This document shows, one piece after another, positions 1 through 7,529 of a stretch of DNA of 29,486 bases. The first letter of the stretch is position 1. The number at the start of each line of letters is the position of its first letter. A program made the position numbers and the translations under genes. Location: the IMG/VR virus record IMGVR_UViG_3300035198_000159, positions 1 to 29,486 of that record. The stretch is one strand, 5' to 3'. Under the pieces are notes generated by a model. It was not told the origin of the DNA. It saw nothing but the letters and a program-made list of their open reading frames with translations, and made no database searches. Origin of the DNA: a virus.

Positions 1-195
1 CTCAGGCTCCACGGTCGAGGGCTCCGCGGTCGAGGGCTCCACGGTCGAGGGCTCCGCGGTCGAGGGCTCCACGGTCGAGGGCTCCGGCTCCGCCGGCTCC
101 GCCTCAGGCTCCACGGTCGAGGGCTCCACGGTCGAGGGCTCCGCGGTCGAGGGCTCCACGGTCGAGGGCTCCGGCTCCGCCGGCTCCGCCTCAGG
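1..195. repeat. 15-bp tandem repeat array (EPSTV-coding)
   Basis: Units of GGCTCCRCGGTCGAG, with R alternating between A and G, repeat in tandem and are broken twice by a GC-rich spacer (GGCTCCGCCGGCTCCGCC). This produces a larger repeat of roughly 90-105 bp. All units are multiples of three and stay in frame with the minus-strand gene that starts at 417. The array reaches the window edge. Confidence 0.9.
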
Positions 196-417
196 CTTAG
201 GCGGCGCAGCACACACCGCTAAACGGGCCACCACTAGATCGACGACATGATTCACCAGGGCGACTACTGCTGCTCTTAGCAGCGCGTCGGGATGCGCATC
301 CCGCTCCCTTTCTGCGTCATCAGGCTTCTGTGAGGCCGCCGGGGCCGGGTCATCCCTCAACAACGGGCACACGTGCACGCACAGACTCAGCCATCGTCCA
401 AATTCGCGCCAAGTCAC
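1..417 (-). CDS. Repeat-rich protein, N-terminal part, runs off left edge
   Basis: An open frame starts at a GTG (415-417) with a very good ribosome site (AAGGAAGGAG, 8 nt upstream) and stays open to position 1. The first ~80 residues hold short hydrophobic or amphipathic stretches (around LCVHVCPLL and a Val/Leu-rich helix with VNHVVDLVV). The rest is a low-complexity tail of EPSTV or EPSTA pentapeptides, coded by a 15-bp DNA repeat and interrupted by EPEAEPAEPEP blocks. I do not recognise the family. The Val/Ala-rich helix resembles the extreme C-terminus of the upstream product (517-1929), which also carries a DAVNQLVNQV-like helix. Its position after head and membrane genes would suit a virion or membrane-associated accessory protein, but that is inference. 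The C-terminus is not in the window. Confidence 0.75.
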   Translation of the reverse strand, partial: MTWREFGRWLSLCVHVCPLLRDDPAPAASQKPDDAERERDAHPDALLRAAVVALVNHVVDLVVARLAVCAAPPKPEAEPAEPEPSTVEPSTAEPSTVEPSTVEPEAEPAEPEPSTVEPSTAEPSTVEPSTAEPSTVEPE

Positions 418-516
418 GAGGGGGGCTCCTTCCTTATACTGCGCCGGCGCGCTCGGGGCGGCGTCGGCTGCCAAACGTGTTACCACGGGGGCACCAATCG
501 ATTCACTCTAACCGTC

Positions 517-1929
517 TCATGCCGTGCCCCCCTGTAGAGAAAGCTTCGCTGTCACCTGGTTCACCAACTGATTGACCGCATCGGCGACAGCAGCATCTTT
601 CGCGGCCGCCGCTTGGGCCACCTGCTGATTGATAAGATTGGCCAGCCGGTCCGCCGCACCTGTAATCGCCGCTTCAGCGGCCGGTTGAGCCGAAGATGGA
701 GCAGAACCAGCCGACGGCGCCGCCGGTGCAGAGCTATCCGGCCTCTTCTTGGGCGGTGCAGGTATCAGGCTCGTCAAATAGCCCAGGAAAAAAAACAACC
801 AGCCTTTCACCACTAGTACGATCAAGACGAACACCACGCCGGCGGCCAAAAGCCACGAGAGGACCACGCGAAGAGGATGCCCCAAGAAATCAAGCAGCCC
901 GGCCAGGAGACTGCCATCCCGCTTTCTGGCATCGCGATCCTTGTCAGGCCGATAATTCGGGTCGGGCTTACGCAATCGTTCGAAGGCCTGCCGCAAGCCC
1001 GGTGCCCCGTCGGCGTAGTCGTCTTGCCGATGCAATACTTTACCATCAGCGTCTTGAACGTAGATCGTCGGCTTGCCGGCCGTGTAGAACCCCGCCTTGG
1101 CCACCGCCCAGTGATCCGGCGGATAGTCTTGGACCAGGCATTGGCCCGCGATATCGGTCAAAGGGCCTTTCAAGTCGTCGAGCACCCGGCGGCGATCGGT
1201 CTCCATGCCGATCACCGTCAGGCGCAACTTGCCGCTATCGTCAACCAAGCTGCCGGCCTGCAAGAACCGCGCGGCATCCGCTCGCGTAATCTGGCGGCCA
1301 TCGAGCATGATCCGCTCGGTCGAACCGTTCAGTCTCGAACGATCAATGCCGAAGTTCTGGACTCCGTCCTGCTCCACCGCTGGTAACTGGTCTTTCGGCA
1401 TGGATGCTGGCGCAGCGCCCGGGCCACTGGGAGGTACAACACGGCCGGTAGCGTCGGGGGTCGTCGAAGACGGCTGAGGCGGCGATGGCAAAGGCGGTGG
1501 CGGCTGAGCCGGCTCGGTTGAGCCCAATGGCGATGGTGAAGCGACCGAGGAGCTGGCCGTTCCCGCGGTGCTCTCCGGCGTCGATGACACGGCTTCATCA
1601 CGCTGGAGCACTACACGGACTGTCTGACCGGGCGAAAAGCTCAGAGTCCACTGGCGCTCCACATTGCCCCACCGGGCCGTTATGCGATACTGGTAGCGGC
1701 CCGGTTCGAGGGGCTGGGGACGGACCCGGGCCTTGCCGGCTACAAGCCGTAATGCGTGGCCATCGAACCAGACTTGCCCGTTCCACGGAATGACTGTCAC
1801 ATCGATGACGGCCGTCTGCCGATCTGCGCGATCGACTACGATCGGTTGCCACTGCGAAGGGTCCGAGGGGATCGCGCAACCGCCAGGCCCACACTGGCCA
1901 AACAAGAATGGAAACAACAGTGCGTACAT
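517..1929 (-). CDS. Membrane protein with TIGR03000-like planctomycete domain
   Basis: A 470-residue protein with an N-terminal hydrophobic stretch that looks like a signal peptide (MYALLFPFLFG). Residues ~43-108 fit the planctomycete-specific TIGR03000 pattern: a V-x-V-x-P start, VWFDGH, then PLEPGRYQYRITARW and a closing GQTVRVVL. A Pro/Ser-rich linker follows (~115-185). A segment at ~200-325 resembles a thioredoxin fold in outline (GKPTIYVQDADGKVL), but I see no CxxC active site. A strong transmembrane segment lies near 350-385, followed by an Ala-rich, charged tail. The start is supported by GAAGGA six bases upstream. TIGR03000 domains are known from planctomycete host proteins, so this suggests host-derived cell-envelope interaction. 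The function is unknown. Confidence 0.85.
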   Translation of the reverse strand: MYALLFPFLFGQCGPGGCAIPSDPSQWQPIVVDRADRQTAVIDVTVIPWNGQVWFDGHALRLVAGKARVRPQPLEPGRYQYRITARWGNVERQWTLSFSPGQTVRVVLQRDEAVSSTPESTAGTASSSVASPSPLGSTEPAQPPPPLPSPPQPSSTTPDATGRVVPPSGPGAAPASMPKDQLPAVEQDGVQNFGIDRSRLNGSTERIMLDGRQITRADAARFLQAGSLVDDSGKLRLTVIGMETDRRRVLDDLKGPLTDIAGQCLVQDYPPDHWAVAKAGFYTAGKPTIYVQDADGKVLHRQDDYADGAPGLRQAFERLRKPDPNYRPDKDRDARKRDGSLLAGLLDFLGHPLRVVLSWLLAAGVVFVLIVLVVKGWLFFFLGYLTSLIPAPPKKRPDSSAPAAPSAGSAPSSAQPAAEAAITGAADRLANLINQQVAQAAAAKDAAVADAVNQLVNQVTAKLSLQGGTA

Positions 1930-1953
1930 GAGAGGTCCTTCGCGTGAGAGCCA

Positions 1954-2601
1954 TCAATCCGCGTTGGTTGGCGGGGGGGGCGGGGGCACCGCCAACAAGA
2001 TCACCGCCCACCCGCCCCCCAAGCCCGTCCATGAACGCCGGAACTCGTCAGGCGTCATCCATTCGATCTGGTTTTCCCCGATGTAGTTGTTATCCAACAC
2101 GGCAAAGTAACGATCGTCGGCGTGGACCAGGTTGACCATGTGGGCGATCCGCCCGCCGCCATAGCGGCCACTGGGGCTATAGCTGTACGTGACCGCGGGC
2201 ATCCGTCCCGTGCGGCAAGCAAGCTTCAACAGCCCCAGGTCGCCGCCCTCGTAGTTCAGAAAAGCGGGCACCTCGGTCTGGCCGCGCTGGCGGGCCATCT
2301 CGGGCAGGTACTTCTCGACGGCTCCGGGATACGCCCCGCCCGGGATGCCATGCTCCTGAATCCACTTGGGAGCCTCTTGATAGGCCGCCACGTTCTGCCA
2401 CAGGGCCGCATGGTGGATCGAGGTCCACACGCAGCAGCCCTGCCCCCGCGAGGTGGTGTTGCGGCGATGCAGCTCCACGGGCAGGTCGCACTGGACCTCG
2501 GTCCCGTCCGGGGCCCGGTTGCCGCCGACCACGGCCCCAAGACCCACTGTGACCAGCCCCATCAGCACGGCCACCAGAATTGCCACATACAGTCGCATCA
2601 T
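1954..2601 (-). CDS. Secreted cysteine-peptidase-like protein (C39/papain-like, putative)
   Basis: A 215-residue protein beginning with a clear signal peptide or membrane anchor (residues 1-27). The mature part has a Cys in GQGCCVWTS (56-57), a His in GRIAHMVNLV (154) and an Asn in LDNN (171-172). Order and spacing fit the Cys-His-Asn triad of papain-like and C39-like peptidases. The C-terminus ends in a run of prolines. It starts six bases after the preceding stop, with GAGGAG upstream of ATG at 2601. It could cleave peptidoglycan peptides or a virion protein; an inactive fold is also possible. The triad assignment is from visual inspection only. Confidence 0.75.
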   Translation of the reverse strand: MMRLYVAILVAVLMGLVTVGLGAVVGGNRAPDGTEVQCDLPVELHRRNTTSRGQGCCVWTSIHHAALWQNVAAYQEAPKWIQEHGIPGGAYPGAVEKYLPEMARQRGQTEVPAFLNYEGGDLGLLKLACRTGRMPAVTYSYSPSGRYGGGRIAHMVNLVHADDRYFAVLDNNYIGENQIEWMTPDEFRRSWTGLGGGWAVILLAVPPPPPPTNAD

Positions 2602-2607
2602 CCTTCA

Positions 2608-2988
2608 TCACTCCTCGTCGATCTGTTTGGCATGAATCCGCAGCAGCTTGTGATACGGATCGCTCCATCGCCACTCGGGTTCACTGCCTGGCGCCAGCAC
2701 CTCGTAGACCAGCGTCTTGCCGTCTTGAGTCTCCCGAATCTGGTCGCCACGCCAGGGCAACGTCTTCTGGCCGGCGAGAATCAGGTCCTCTGCTGCGATC
2801 AAAAAGTCCCGGTCGGTCCACTCCATGCGCACGCCGCCGTAGCCGTCGTCCAGCTTCAGAAGCGTCCGCCCGATGGTCGCCTGCACGGTGATTTCATGGA
2901 TGCCGCGCCTGTAGACCACCGGCCGCGAGACGTGGGACTGGAGCTTCTCGACCAACCAGCCCAGGCCGCTATCGAGCAGGTCGCCCAT
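2608..2988 (-). CDS. Head-completion / head-tail connector-like protein
   Basis: A 126-residue soluble protein directly downstream of the decoration protein gene. It has an early strand pattern (YRRGIHEITVQATIGRT), a WTDRDFLI core and a C-terminal WRWSDPYHKLLRIHAKQI. This composition and the position right after capsid and decoration genes match phage head-tail joining or neck proteins, but the family name is inferred. The start (ATG 2988) lies 7 bases after the upstream stop and has only a weak ribosome site, consistent with coupling. Confidence 0.7.
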   Translation of the reverse strand: MGDLLDSGLGWLVEKLQSHVSRPVVYRRGIHEITVQATIGRTLLKLDDGYGGVRMEWTDRDFLIAAEDLILAGQKTLPWRGDQIRETQDGKTLVYEVLAPGSEPEWRWSDPYHKLLRIHAKQIDEE

Positions 2989-2995
2989 GAGCGGA

Positions 2996-3331
2996 TCACT
3001 GGCTCAGCCGGACGCGGACCGTGGTCGCGCCGCTGCCGGCCACTTGCACGGCCTTGCCCACGAGCTTGTTGGCCCCGCCGCCGTCGGTGGCCACGGCCAG
3101 TTTGTTGGTGGCATCCCAATAGACCTTGCTCCCGGCCGCAAACTCCGTCTCGCTCGCCTTGACCACGTCGAACGCCCCGGCCACGGCGAGCGAGCCCAGC
3201 GCGCCGGCGACAATCGCGCTGCGGGCAATACCCACCAGGTCCGCCTGAACGACAACATCGCCGGCCGCCACATCCGCCGACGGCGTGTAGTCGATCTGGT
3301 CTCCTTGTTGCACAAACACTGCAAGTGCCAT
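2996..3331 (-). CDS. DUF2190-like capsid decoration protein
   Basis: A 111-residue, Ala/Val/Gly-rich, strand-rich protein. The order FVQQGDQIDYTP, AAGDVV, GIARSAI, GAFDV, GSKVYWDATN and LVGKAV is the usual DUF2190 pattern. DUF2190 proteins are small capsid cement or decoration proteins encoded beside the major capsid gene, which is the case here. The start ATG at 3331 has GGAGGG about 8 bases upstream. Confidence 0.88.
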   Translation of the reverse strand: MALAVFVQQGDQIDYTPSADVAAGDVVVQADLVGIARSAIVAGALGSLAVAGAFDVVKASETEFAAGSKVYWDATNKLAVATDGGGANKLVGKAVQVAGSGATTVRVRLSQ

Positions 3332-3376
3332 TGAACTTTTCCCTCCGTATTCAACCTTAAGTCTTTACCGACGCGC

Positions 3377-5527
3377 TTACGCCTCGCCCTTCATCTTCAC
3401 GCCACCCCTCGGGTCCTGGAGGGCGACACCGAAATCATGGTAGCCCCGCATTTGAATGCCGAGCACCGAGAAATCGGCCTCCGCCGTCTCAATCGTTGGG
3501 CTCTCCTGGCCGTTGAGGAATGCCACCTCAATCACCGGCAGATCATCCGGCAGGGCCAGCAAGTACCATGCCTTGCTAGAACTGCCCGAGTAGGCGGCAT
3601 TGGACAGATATCGGCACACCTCCACCCGGAACTTACCTTGGTGTGGGTTGGCAACCGGGTACTTCATGCTGGAGGTCGTGTCGCGCAGCTCCATCGATTT
3701 GTAAAGCTGCGAGCCGATGGCAGATAGCGCCGTGGGCACCAGCAGGATCGCTGGCATGATCCCGATCGGCTTGCCGTCCGTGTCCACCTGGTCCATGAAT
3801 GCCACTTCGGCCTTGGTCAGGCCGTCGATCGAAAGGACCGTATCGGCACCCTCCAGGTAGTTCTTGTTGTCCGCCGTGAAGAAGCTGCTATTGGCAAGGA
3901 ACGTGTTCCAGAAGACATCGTTCAGCTTCAGACTCGACCCGCGACCGAGCTTGCGCGGCACAGTGGTGATCGCCCCCAGGTCGTCGTTGATAATGTCCCG
4001 GCGGTCGATCGAGAGCATCAGGCCGTAGGTGTCGGCCTTGTTCGTGAAGGTTTCGTTGCCTAGGGTGCCATGTTTGAGTTCCCCGCCCGGGGCCACCTGC
4101 TCGTACTGGTCCGTGCCGATCAATCGGTAACTGGTGACGGCCTTGAAGTCCGAGACGTTCCGCACCGCGCAGATATTGCGCCAGGTCTTTTCAACCGAAT
4201 AGAACCCGTCCAAGAGGAACTTGTTGGCGACGTTGCTGAGAATGCCGCCGATGTCGATGGTCGAGAACCCGGCCTCAATCTCCGGCCGGAACGCGAACCG
4301 CAGCACGGCGCGGCTATCACGGAAACTGCGGCCCGTGTAGCCGTTAGCCCAGGCAGCTTCCAACAGCAACTCTTGCAAGCCGATCCCGCCGCGGAACCGG
4401 CGACCGGCCGCTTCCAGTGTGGGCTCGTCGTAGAGGTCTTTCAGACCTTGGCCCTTGGCCGTCAGCATGCAGGCGGCCTCCAGCAATCGCCCGGTAACCA
4501 ACTCGGGACTGCGGATCTGGACTGCTGGGGCCTTGGGGCGCTCGGCGCGCAGCACGGCCAGGGCCGTCCGATTGACATCCCATCGCTCCTCGATTGCCTG
4601 GCTTTCGATCTCCGGATGCTTACCACCGCAGATCATGCGGATCGCTAGCACCTGTGCAGCCTCGACAGCCGGGGTGTCCGAGGTGGATGGCTTGGAAGGC
4701 GGGGATTGGGGGGAAGGTTCGGCGGCGCGTGCGTCTGCCCCTGCATCAGCCACGGCCTGCTTGTCAGTCGAAATTTTCTTGCATTGCATCCTAGTATGCT
4801 CCAAATCCTGTTTGTTGGTGTCAGAAAGGTTTTCCATTTGTTGGGTTTCCTCCTTGCTTGCTGCGGCCAGATTGACGCTAGTGGCCCCGTCGGCCCCCAG
4901 ATCCACGAAACTGATCTCACCTAAGCTGGCCTTGCGGACCACATTGACCGGTCCGGCGAACTGGCGGCCGTTGACCATCACCTCCTGGTTCTCGCGAACG
5001 AACTCGAACTCCTCGACGGCCGCCGCAATCGAGGCCTGCCAAGGGAAGCCGTTTTTGGCCGAAGCGACAATCTCCTTGGCCACCGGCGTGTCGCGGGACA
5101 CCACGCCCGTGGCCACCAGCCGCCCATCCTCGATGCGGATGGCGTCGGTATGCCCCACCCCGCTTGCCATGTCGTGGCCAAAGCGGATCGGCCGGCTCTG
5201 TGCCGAAATGGACAGGCCGGCAAGGTCCACAATCACCGGATACCGCCAGCCGGCGATCCGCATGGGCCCGCCCGTGTAGGCAACCATCGAGAACCGCGGC
5301 AGCTTGGGCCTGCCATCGACATGACCATCCTCCGCCGCCTCGATCGTGATCGAACCCGGATCGCAGATCAGGTTCAGGTACGCCTCAGTGCGGACCCGGG
5401 CTTGTCGCTCGCAGACGGCCCGGCGCTGAGCTGCGTCGGGGAATTCCTCGACCATGACTGCATCGCCCATGCATCGCTCGATGAACGCATCATGCGATTC
5501 GCCGGGTTTCCTTTCAGGCAGCGGCAT
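3377..5527 (-). CDS. Prohead protease - scaffold - major capsid fusion
   Basis: A 716-residue polyprotein. Residues ~1-225 look like a caudovirus prohead serine protease: candidate catalytic His118 in IRFGHDM and Ser166 in WQASIA. Residues ~225-290 are a Gln/Asp/Pro/Ser-rich linker that could act as scaffold. Residues ~300-716 fit a Mu gpT-like major capsid protein (LLEAAWANGYTGRSF, FSTIDIGGILSNVANKFLL, FTNKADTYGL). The start ATG at 5527 overlaps the portal 3' end by 14 bp and has GAGGA upstream. A strong internal ribosome site precedes in-frame Met231. Protease-capsid fusions are known in phages of this kind. The fold assignments are by motif, not by search. Confidence 0.92.
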   Translation of the reverse strand: MPLPERKPGESHDAFIERCMGDAVMVEEFPDAAQRRAVCERQARVRTEAYLNLICDPGSITIEAAEDGHVDGRPKLPRFSMVAYTGGPMRIAGWRYPVIVDLAGLSISAQSRPIRFGHDMASGVGHTDAIRIEDGRLVATGVVSRDTPVAKEIVASAKNGFPWQASIAAAVEEFEFVRENQEVMVNGRQFAGPVNVVRKASLGEISFVDLGADGATSVNLAAASKEETQQMENLSDTNKQDLEHTRMQCKKISTDKQAVADAGADARAAEPSPQSPPSKPSTSDTPAVEAAQVLAIRMICGGKHPEIESQAIEERWDVNRTALAVLRAERPKAPAVQIRSPELVTGRLLEAACMLTAKGQGLKDLYDEPTLEAAGRRFRGGIGLQELLLEAAWANGYTGRSFRDSRAVLRFAFRPEIEAGFSTIDIGGILSNVANKFLLDGFYSVEKTWRNICAVRNVSDFKAVTSYRLIGTDQYEQVAPGGELKHGTLGNETFTNKADTYGLMLSIDRRDIINDDLGAITTVPRKLGRGSSLKLNDVFWNTFLANSSFFTADNKNYLEGADTVLSIDGLTKAEVAFMDQVDTDGKPIGIMPAILLVPTALSAIGSQLYKSMELRDTTSSMKYPVANPHQGKFRVEVCRYLSNAAYSGSSSKAWYLLALPDDLPVIEVAFLNGQESPTIETAEADFSVLGIQMRGYHDFGVALQDPRGGVKMKGEA
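4835..4855 (-). promoter_or_regulatory. Internal ribosome site and in-frame start (Met231) in the capsid fusion gene
   Basis: AAGGAGGAAA at 4855-4846 precedes an in-frame ATG at 4837-4835 by about ten bases. Initiation here would give a protein starting MENLSDTNKQ, i.e. scaffold plus capsid without the protease. This resembles the nested lambda C/Nu3 arrangement. Confidence 0.55.
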
Positions 5528-6986
5528 TAGTCACTTCCTCCTCATCGCGGTCTTTGTCCAAGGATTCTTGATCCGGCATGGGCAGGACTTGGGCTGAAGT
5601 AAGCCCCAGCTCGCGCATCATGGCCTGTTCTTTGGCCCGCTGGCGCAAAGCATCTTCCCAGTCCTGCCCCTGTCGGGCATATTCGTAGGCCAAGGTCGTG
5701 GTGTGGCTGGCTAATCGCGTGGCCTGGGCCGTAGCCTCTTTGGCTGGGTCCACGTGCTCCTGCCCGTCCCAGAACCACTGGTGCGGCCAGTCGGCAAACG
5801 GCCCCAGGTCCTCCGGCCAGAGTTCTGGGATCAGCACCACCTCATCGAGCCAGGCCGAAAGCACCCGGTCCAGGACCGCGGCCTCCAGGTGGGCCTGCTC
5901 GACGCGGAGGCTCTTGTAGTAGGTCTGGTGGTCCAGCCGGCCGGAGGCGTAGTTGTAACTGGACGAGTTGCCCGCCGCGATGTTGAACGGCATATTCAGA
6001 CAGCGGGCGATTTCGTTGAGGATTTCTCGTTTGAACTCCGCGTAGGTGGTGCTGGGCTGTTCGGCCTGAAGCTGGCTCATCTTCCAGCCACCGGGCATGG
6101 TGACCAGGGCTCGGCTCTCCAGTTCGATGGGCTCGAACGGTTCGGCCGCGTCCGCCTCGCCGCCCGGCGGGGCGTCGGTGTAGAGAATGCCAGCGAAATC
6201 GGCCGCCGTCTCAGCCGCGGCGAGCACCGCCAGTGTGAAACGCCGAAGCTGCGCAAAGAGTGGCAAGGCCGGCATGAGGTCGGGAATCCCGCGAACCTGC
6301 CCGGGACGATCGGCCCGGAACCAGTGCACCACGGCCTCAGCCGGCAAGCGGTCATACTGGACGCCCGAAACCACCAGCGCATCGCCCGGATGTTGCCGCA
6401 GTACGTGGTACTCGACCGGGTTGCCGAAGGCGTCGAAGACGATGCCGTCCACAGCGCTGCCGCCAAGGGGGAGCAAGTCTGGGGTGGTTACCTGGTCGGC
6501 CTCGACCAGCCGCAAGTCCAGCTTTACTTGGGTGGGCAATCGCGGGTTACTGGTTAGAATGGCAAAGGCCTCGCCGTCCTGAGCCCGGGCCATGCGCATA
6601 GTACGAAGTTTTTCGGCCAACCCCGCCGCCTTGGCCCATCGGGCAAATTCCTGCTCGATGCGCCGGTTAGCCTCCGCAGTGGCGGTAAGCATTTGAAGCC
6701 GCGGGCCGCTGCCGATCAGGTCATTAGCCAGCGTCAGCACAATGCCCCGCGCGTAACTGTTGTTGGCCACCTCGTACCGGGCGCGGTTCCGCAGGATGCG
6801 CCGGACCTCGGGGTTATTGGCTGCCCGGGCCGAAAGCCCATCGGCAGCCGCCCAATGCCGGCGGTTCTCTTCGGTGGTTGTCGCCGCGTCGTAGCGGGCC
6901 TTGATCGAAACGGCCCGCCACGCACGCGGGCGACGACGAAAGGGGGTGGCCTTCCTGGGCCACAACTGCCGCATCCACGCAAACAA
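5514..6986 (-). CDS. Portal protein (lambda GpB type)
   Basis: A 490-residue protein with typical lambda-family portal features: RARYEVANNSYARGIV near residue 70, an NDLIGSGPRLQ segment, EQEFARWAK, RMARAQDGEAFAIL, the LRLVEADQV strand, VHWFRADRPGQVRGIPDLMP, then the tail FAGILYTDAPP to NYASGRLDHQTYYKSLR. Portals form the dodecameric DNA channel at a capsid vertex. The first codon is TTG at 6986, with GGGGGTG eight bases upstream; an ATG at 6974 is the alternative. Its first ~27 codons and upstream sequence are duplicated beyond the tRNA gene (7089-7194). The 3' end overlaps the protease-capsid start. Confidence 0.93.
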   Translation of the reverse strand: MFAWMRQLWPRKATPFRRRPRAWRAVSIKARYDAATTTEENRRHWAAADGLSARAANNPEVRRILRNRARYEVANNSYARGIVLTLANDLIGSGPRLQMLTATAEANRRIEQEFARWAKAAGLAEKLRTMRMARAQDGEAFAILTSNPRLPTQVKLDLRLVEADQVTTPDLLPLGGSAVDGIVFDAFGNPVEYHVLRQHPGDALVVSGVQYDRLPAEAVVHWFRADRPGQVRGIPDLMPALPLFAQLRRFTLAVLAAAETAADFAGILYTDAPPGGEADAAEPFEPIELESRALVTMPGGWKMSQLQAEQPSTTYAEFKREILNEIARCLNMPFNIAAGNSSSYNYASGRLDHQTYYKSLRVEQAHLEAAVLDRVLSAWLDEVVLIPELWPEDLGPFADWPHQWFWDGQEHVDPAKEATAQATRLASHTTTLAYEYARQGQDWEDALRQRAKEQAMMRELGLTSAQVLPMPDQESLDKDRDEEEVTNAAA

Positions 6987-7011
6987 CTCAGTTCACCCCC
7001 GGCGGAACGAG
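6906..7011. repeat. 106-bp direct repeat, copy A (portal start region)
   Basis: This block holds the last codons of the upstream small gene and the first ~27 codons of the portal gene. It recurs at 7089-7194 with one visible substitution (AAAGGGGG here, AAAAGGGG there), synonymous in the portal frame. It abuts the tRNA 3' CCA with no base between. Confidence 0.95.
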
Positions 7012-7088
7012 TGGAGCTAGCGGAGGGACTCGAACTCACAACCTGCTGATTACAAATCAGCCGCTCTGCCAACTTGAGCTACGCTAGC
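7012..7088 (-). tRNA. tRNA-Thr (anticodon TGT), CCA encoded, T-stem imperfect
   Basis: Minus-strand sequence folds as a tRNA: acceptor GCTAGCG/CGCTAGC (7 perfect pairs), D stem GCTC/GAGC with a GG in the loop, anticodon stem GCTGA/TCAGC with loop TTTGTAA (anticodon TGT, Thr), discriminator T and encoded CCA. The T loop TTCGAGT is canonical. The T stem GTGAG/CCCTC has two mismatches (T-T and A-C), so activity is uncertain. The gene fills exactly the gap between two 106-bp direct repeats. Confidence 0.9.
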
Positions 7089-7194
7089 CGAAACGGCCCG
7101 CCACGCACGCGGGCGACGACGAAAAGGGGTGGCCTTCCTGGGCCACAACTGCCGCATCCACGCAAACAACTCAGTTCACCCCCGGCGGAACGAG
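7089..7194. repeat. 106-bp direct repeat, copy B (duplicated portal start)
   Basis: Second copy of the block at 6906-7011. It supplies the true C-terminus of the small gene at 7171-7368. Read in the portal frame it gives a short peptide that enters the tRNA sequence and stops at TAA in the anticodon loop, so this portal start is a dead-end duplicate. Confidence 0.95.
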
Positions 7195-7368
7195 CTTGTT
7201 GAATCTCAACCCGCGCTTGGTCTTGCCAGTCGCCTCCTTGCTGGCCAGGTAGCGGTCGGCTTCGATCTGGTCGGACAGCGGGTGCTGTTCGACCGTGCCC
7301 GCGTCGCTGGCCACCTTGGCCGGCCCCTGCGCGTTCTGGCGAATGGTATCTTCCAGCTCGTCGGTCAT
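7171..7368 (-). CDS. Small head-region protein between terminase and portal
   Basis: A 65-residue, mostly charged, helical protein (starts MTDELEDTIRQN, ends KLVPPGVN). ATG at 7368 has GAGGG seven bases upstream; the longer open frame upstream crosses the AT-rich promoter region and is unlikely to be coding. Its place between terminase and portal is that of gpW-type head-tail joining proteins in lambda, but I see no clear sequence match, so the role is positional inference. Its last eight codons lie in repeat copy B. Confidence 0.7.
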   Translation of the reverse strand: MTDELEDTIRQNAQGPAKVASDAGTVEQHPLSDQIEADRYLASKEATGKTKRGLRFNKLVPPGVN

Positions 7369-7378
7369 CCTCTGTCCC

Positions 7379-7403
7379 TCTACCCCTATATACGCGCAGC
7401 AAA
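7379..7403 (-). promoter_or_regulatory. Candidate promoter motif, copy 1 (GTATATAG core)
   Basis: On the minus strand this 25-bp block contains TTTGC, then GTATATAG and GGTAGA, just upstream of the small head gene. Twenty of its 25 positions match 23512-23536, which lies upstream of the recombination operon. The TATATA core looks like a -10 element. The motif is seen; promoter activity is inferred. Confidence 0.5.
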
Positions 7404-7428
7404 AAATGCGATTGCTACATATAGCAAT
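7401..7428 (-). terminator. Weak rho-independent terminator after the terminase/zinc-ribbon genes
   Basis: On the minus strand ATTGCTA and TAGCAAT pair (7 bp, loop TATG), then CGCA and a run of six T. The stem is AT-rich, so strength is doubtful. It would separate the terminase genes from the head operon, whose candidate promoter follows at once. Confidence 0.4.
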
Positions 7429-7529
7429 GTCCGATCCGTACCCCCCAAAATTTTTCAAAAACAACTCCGCGGTAGGGCCGCGCTCGGCGGGGGGCCGCCC
7501 CTTCAAAAAGGATGAACGGCGCAGTGCAG

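Noticed and set aside
2122-3162. 346-codon open frame on the plus strand
   Set aside because: It lies opposite three well-supported minus-strand genes and has low-complexity, Arg/Pro-rich composition typical of a GC-rich shadow frame.
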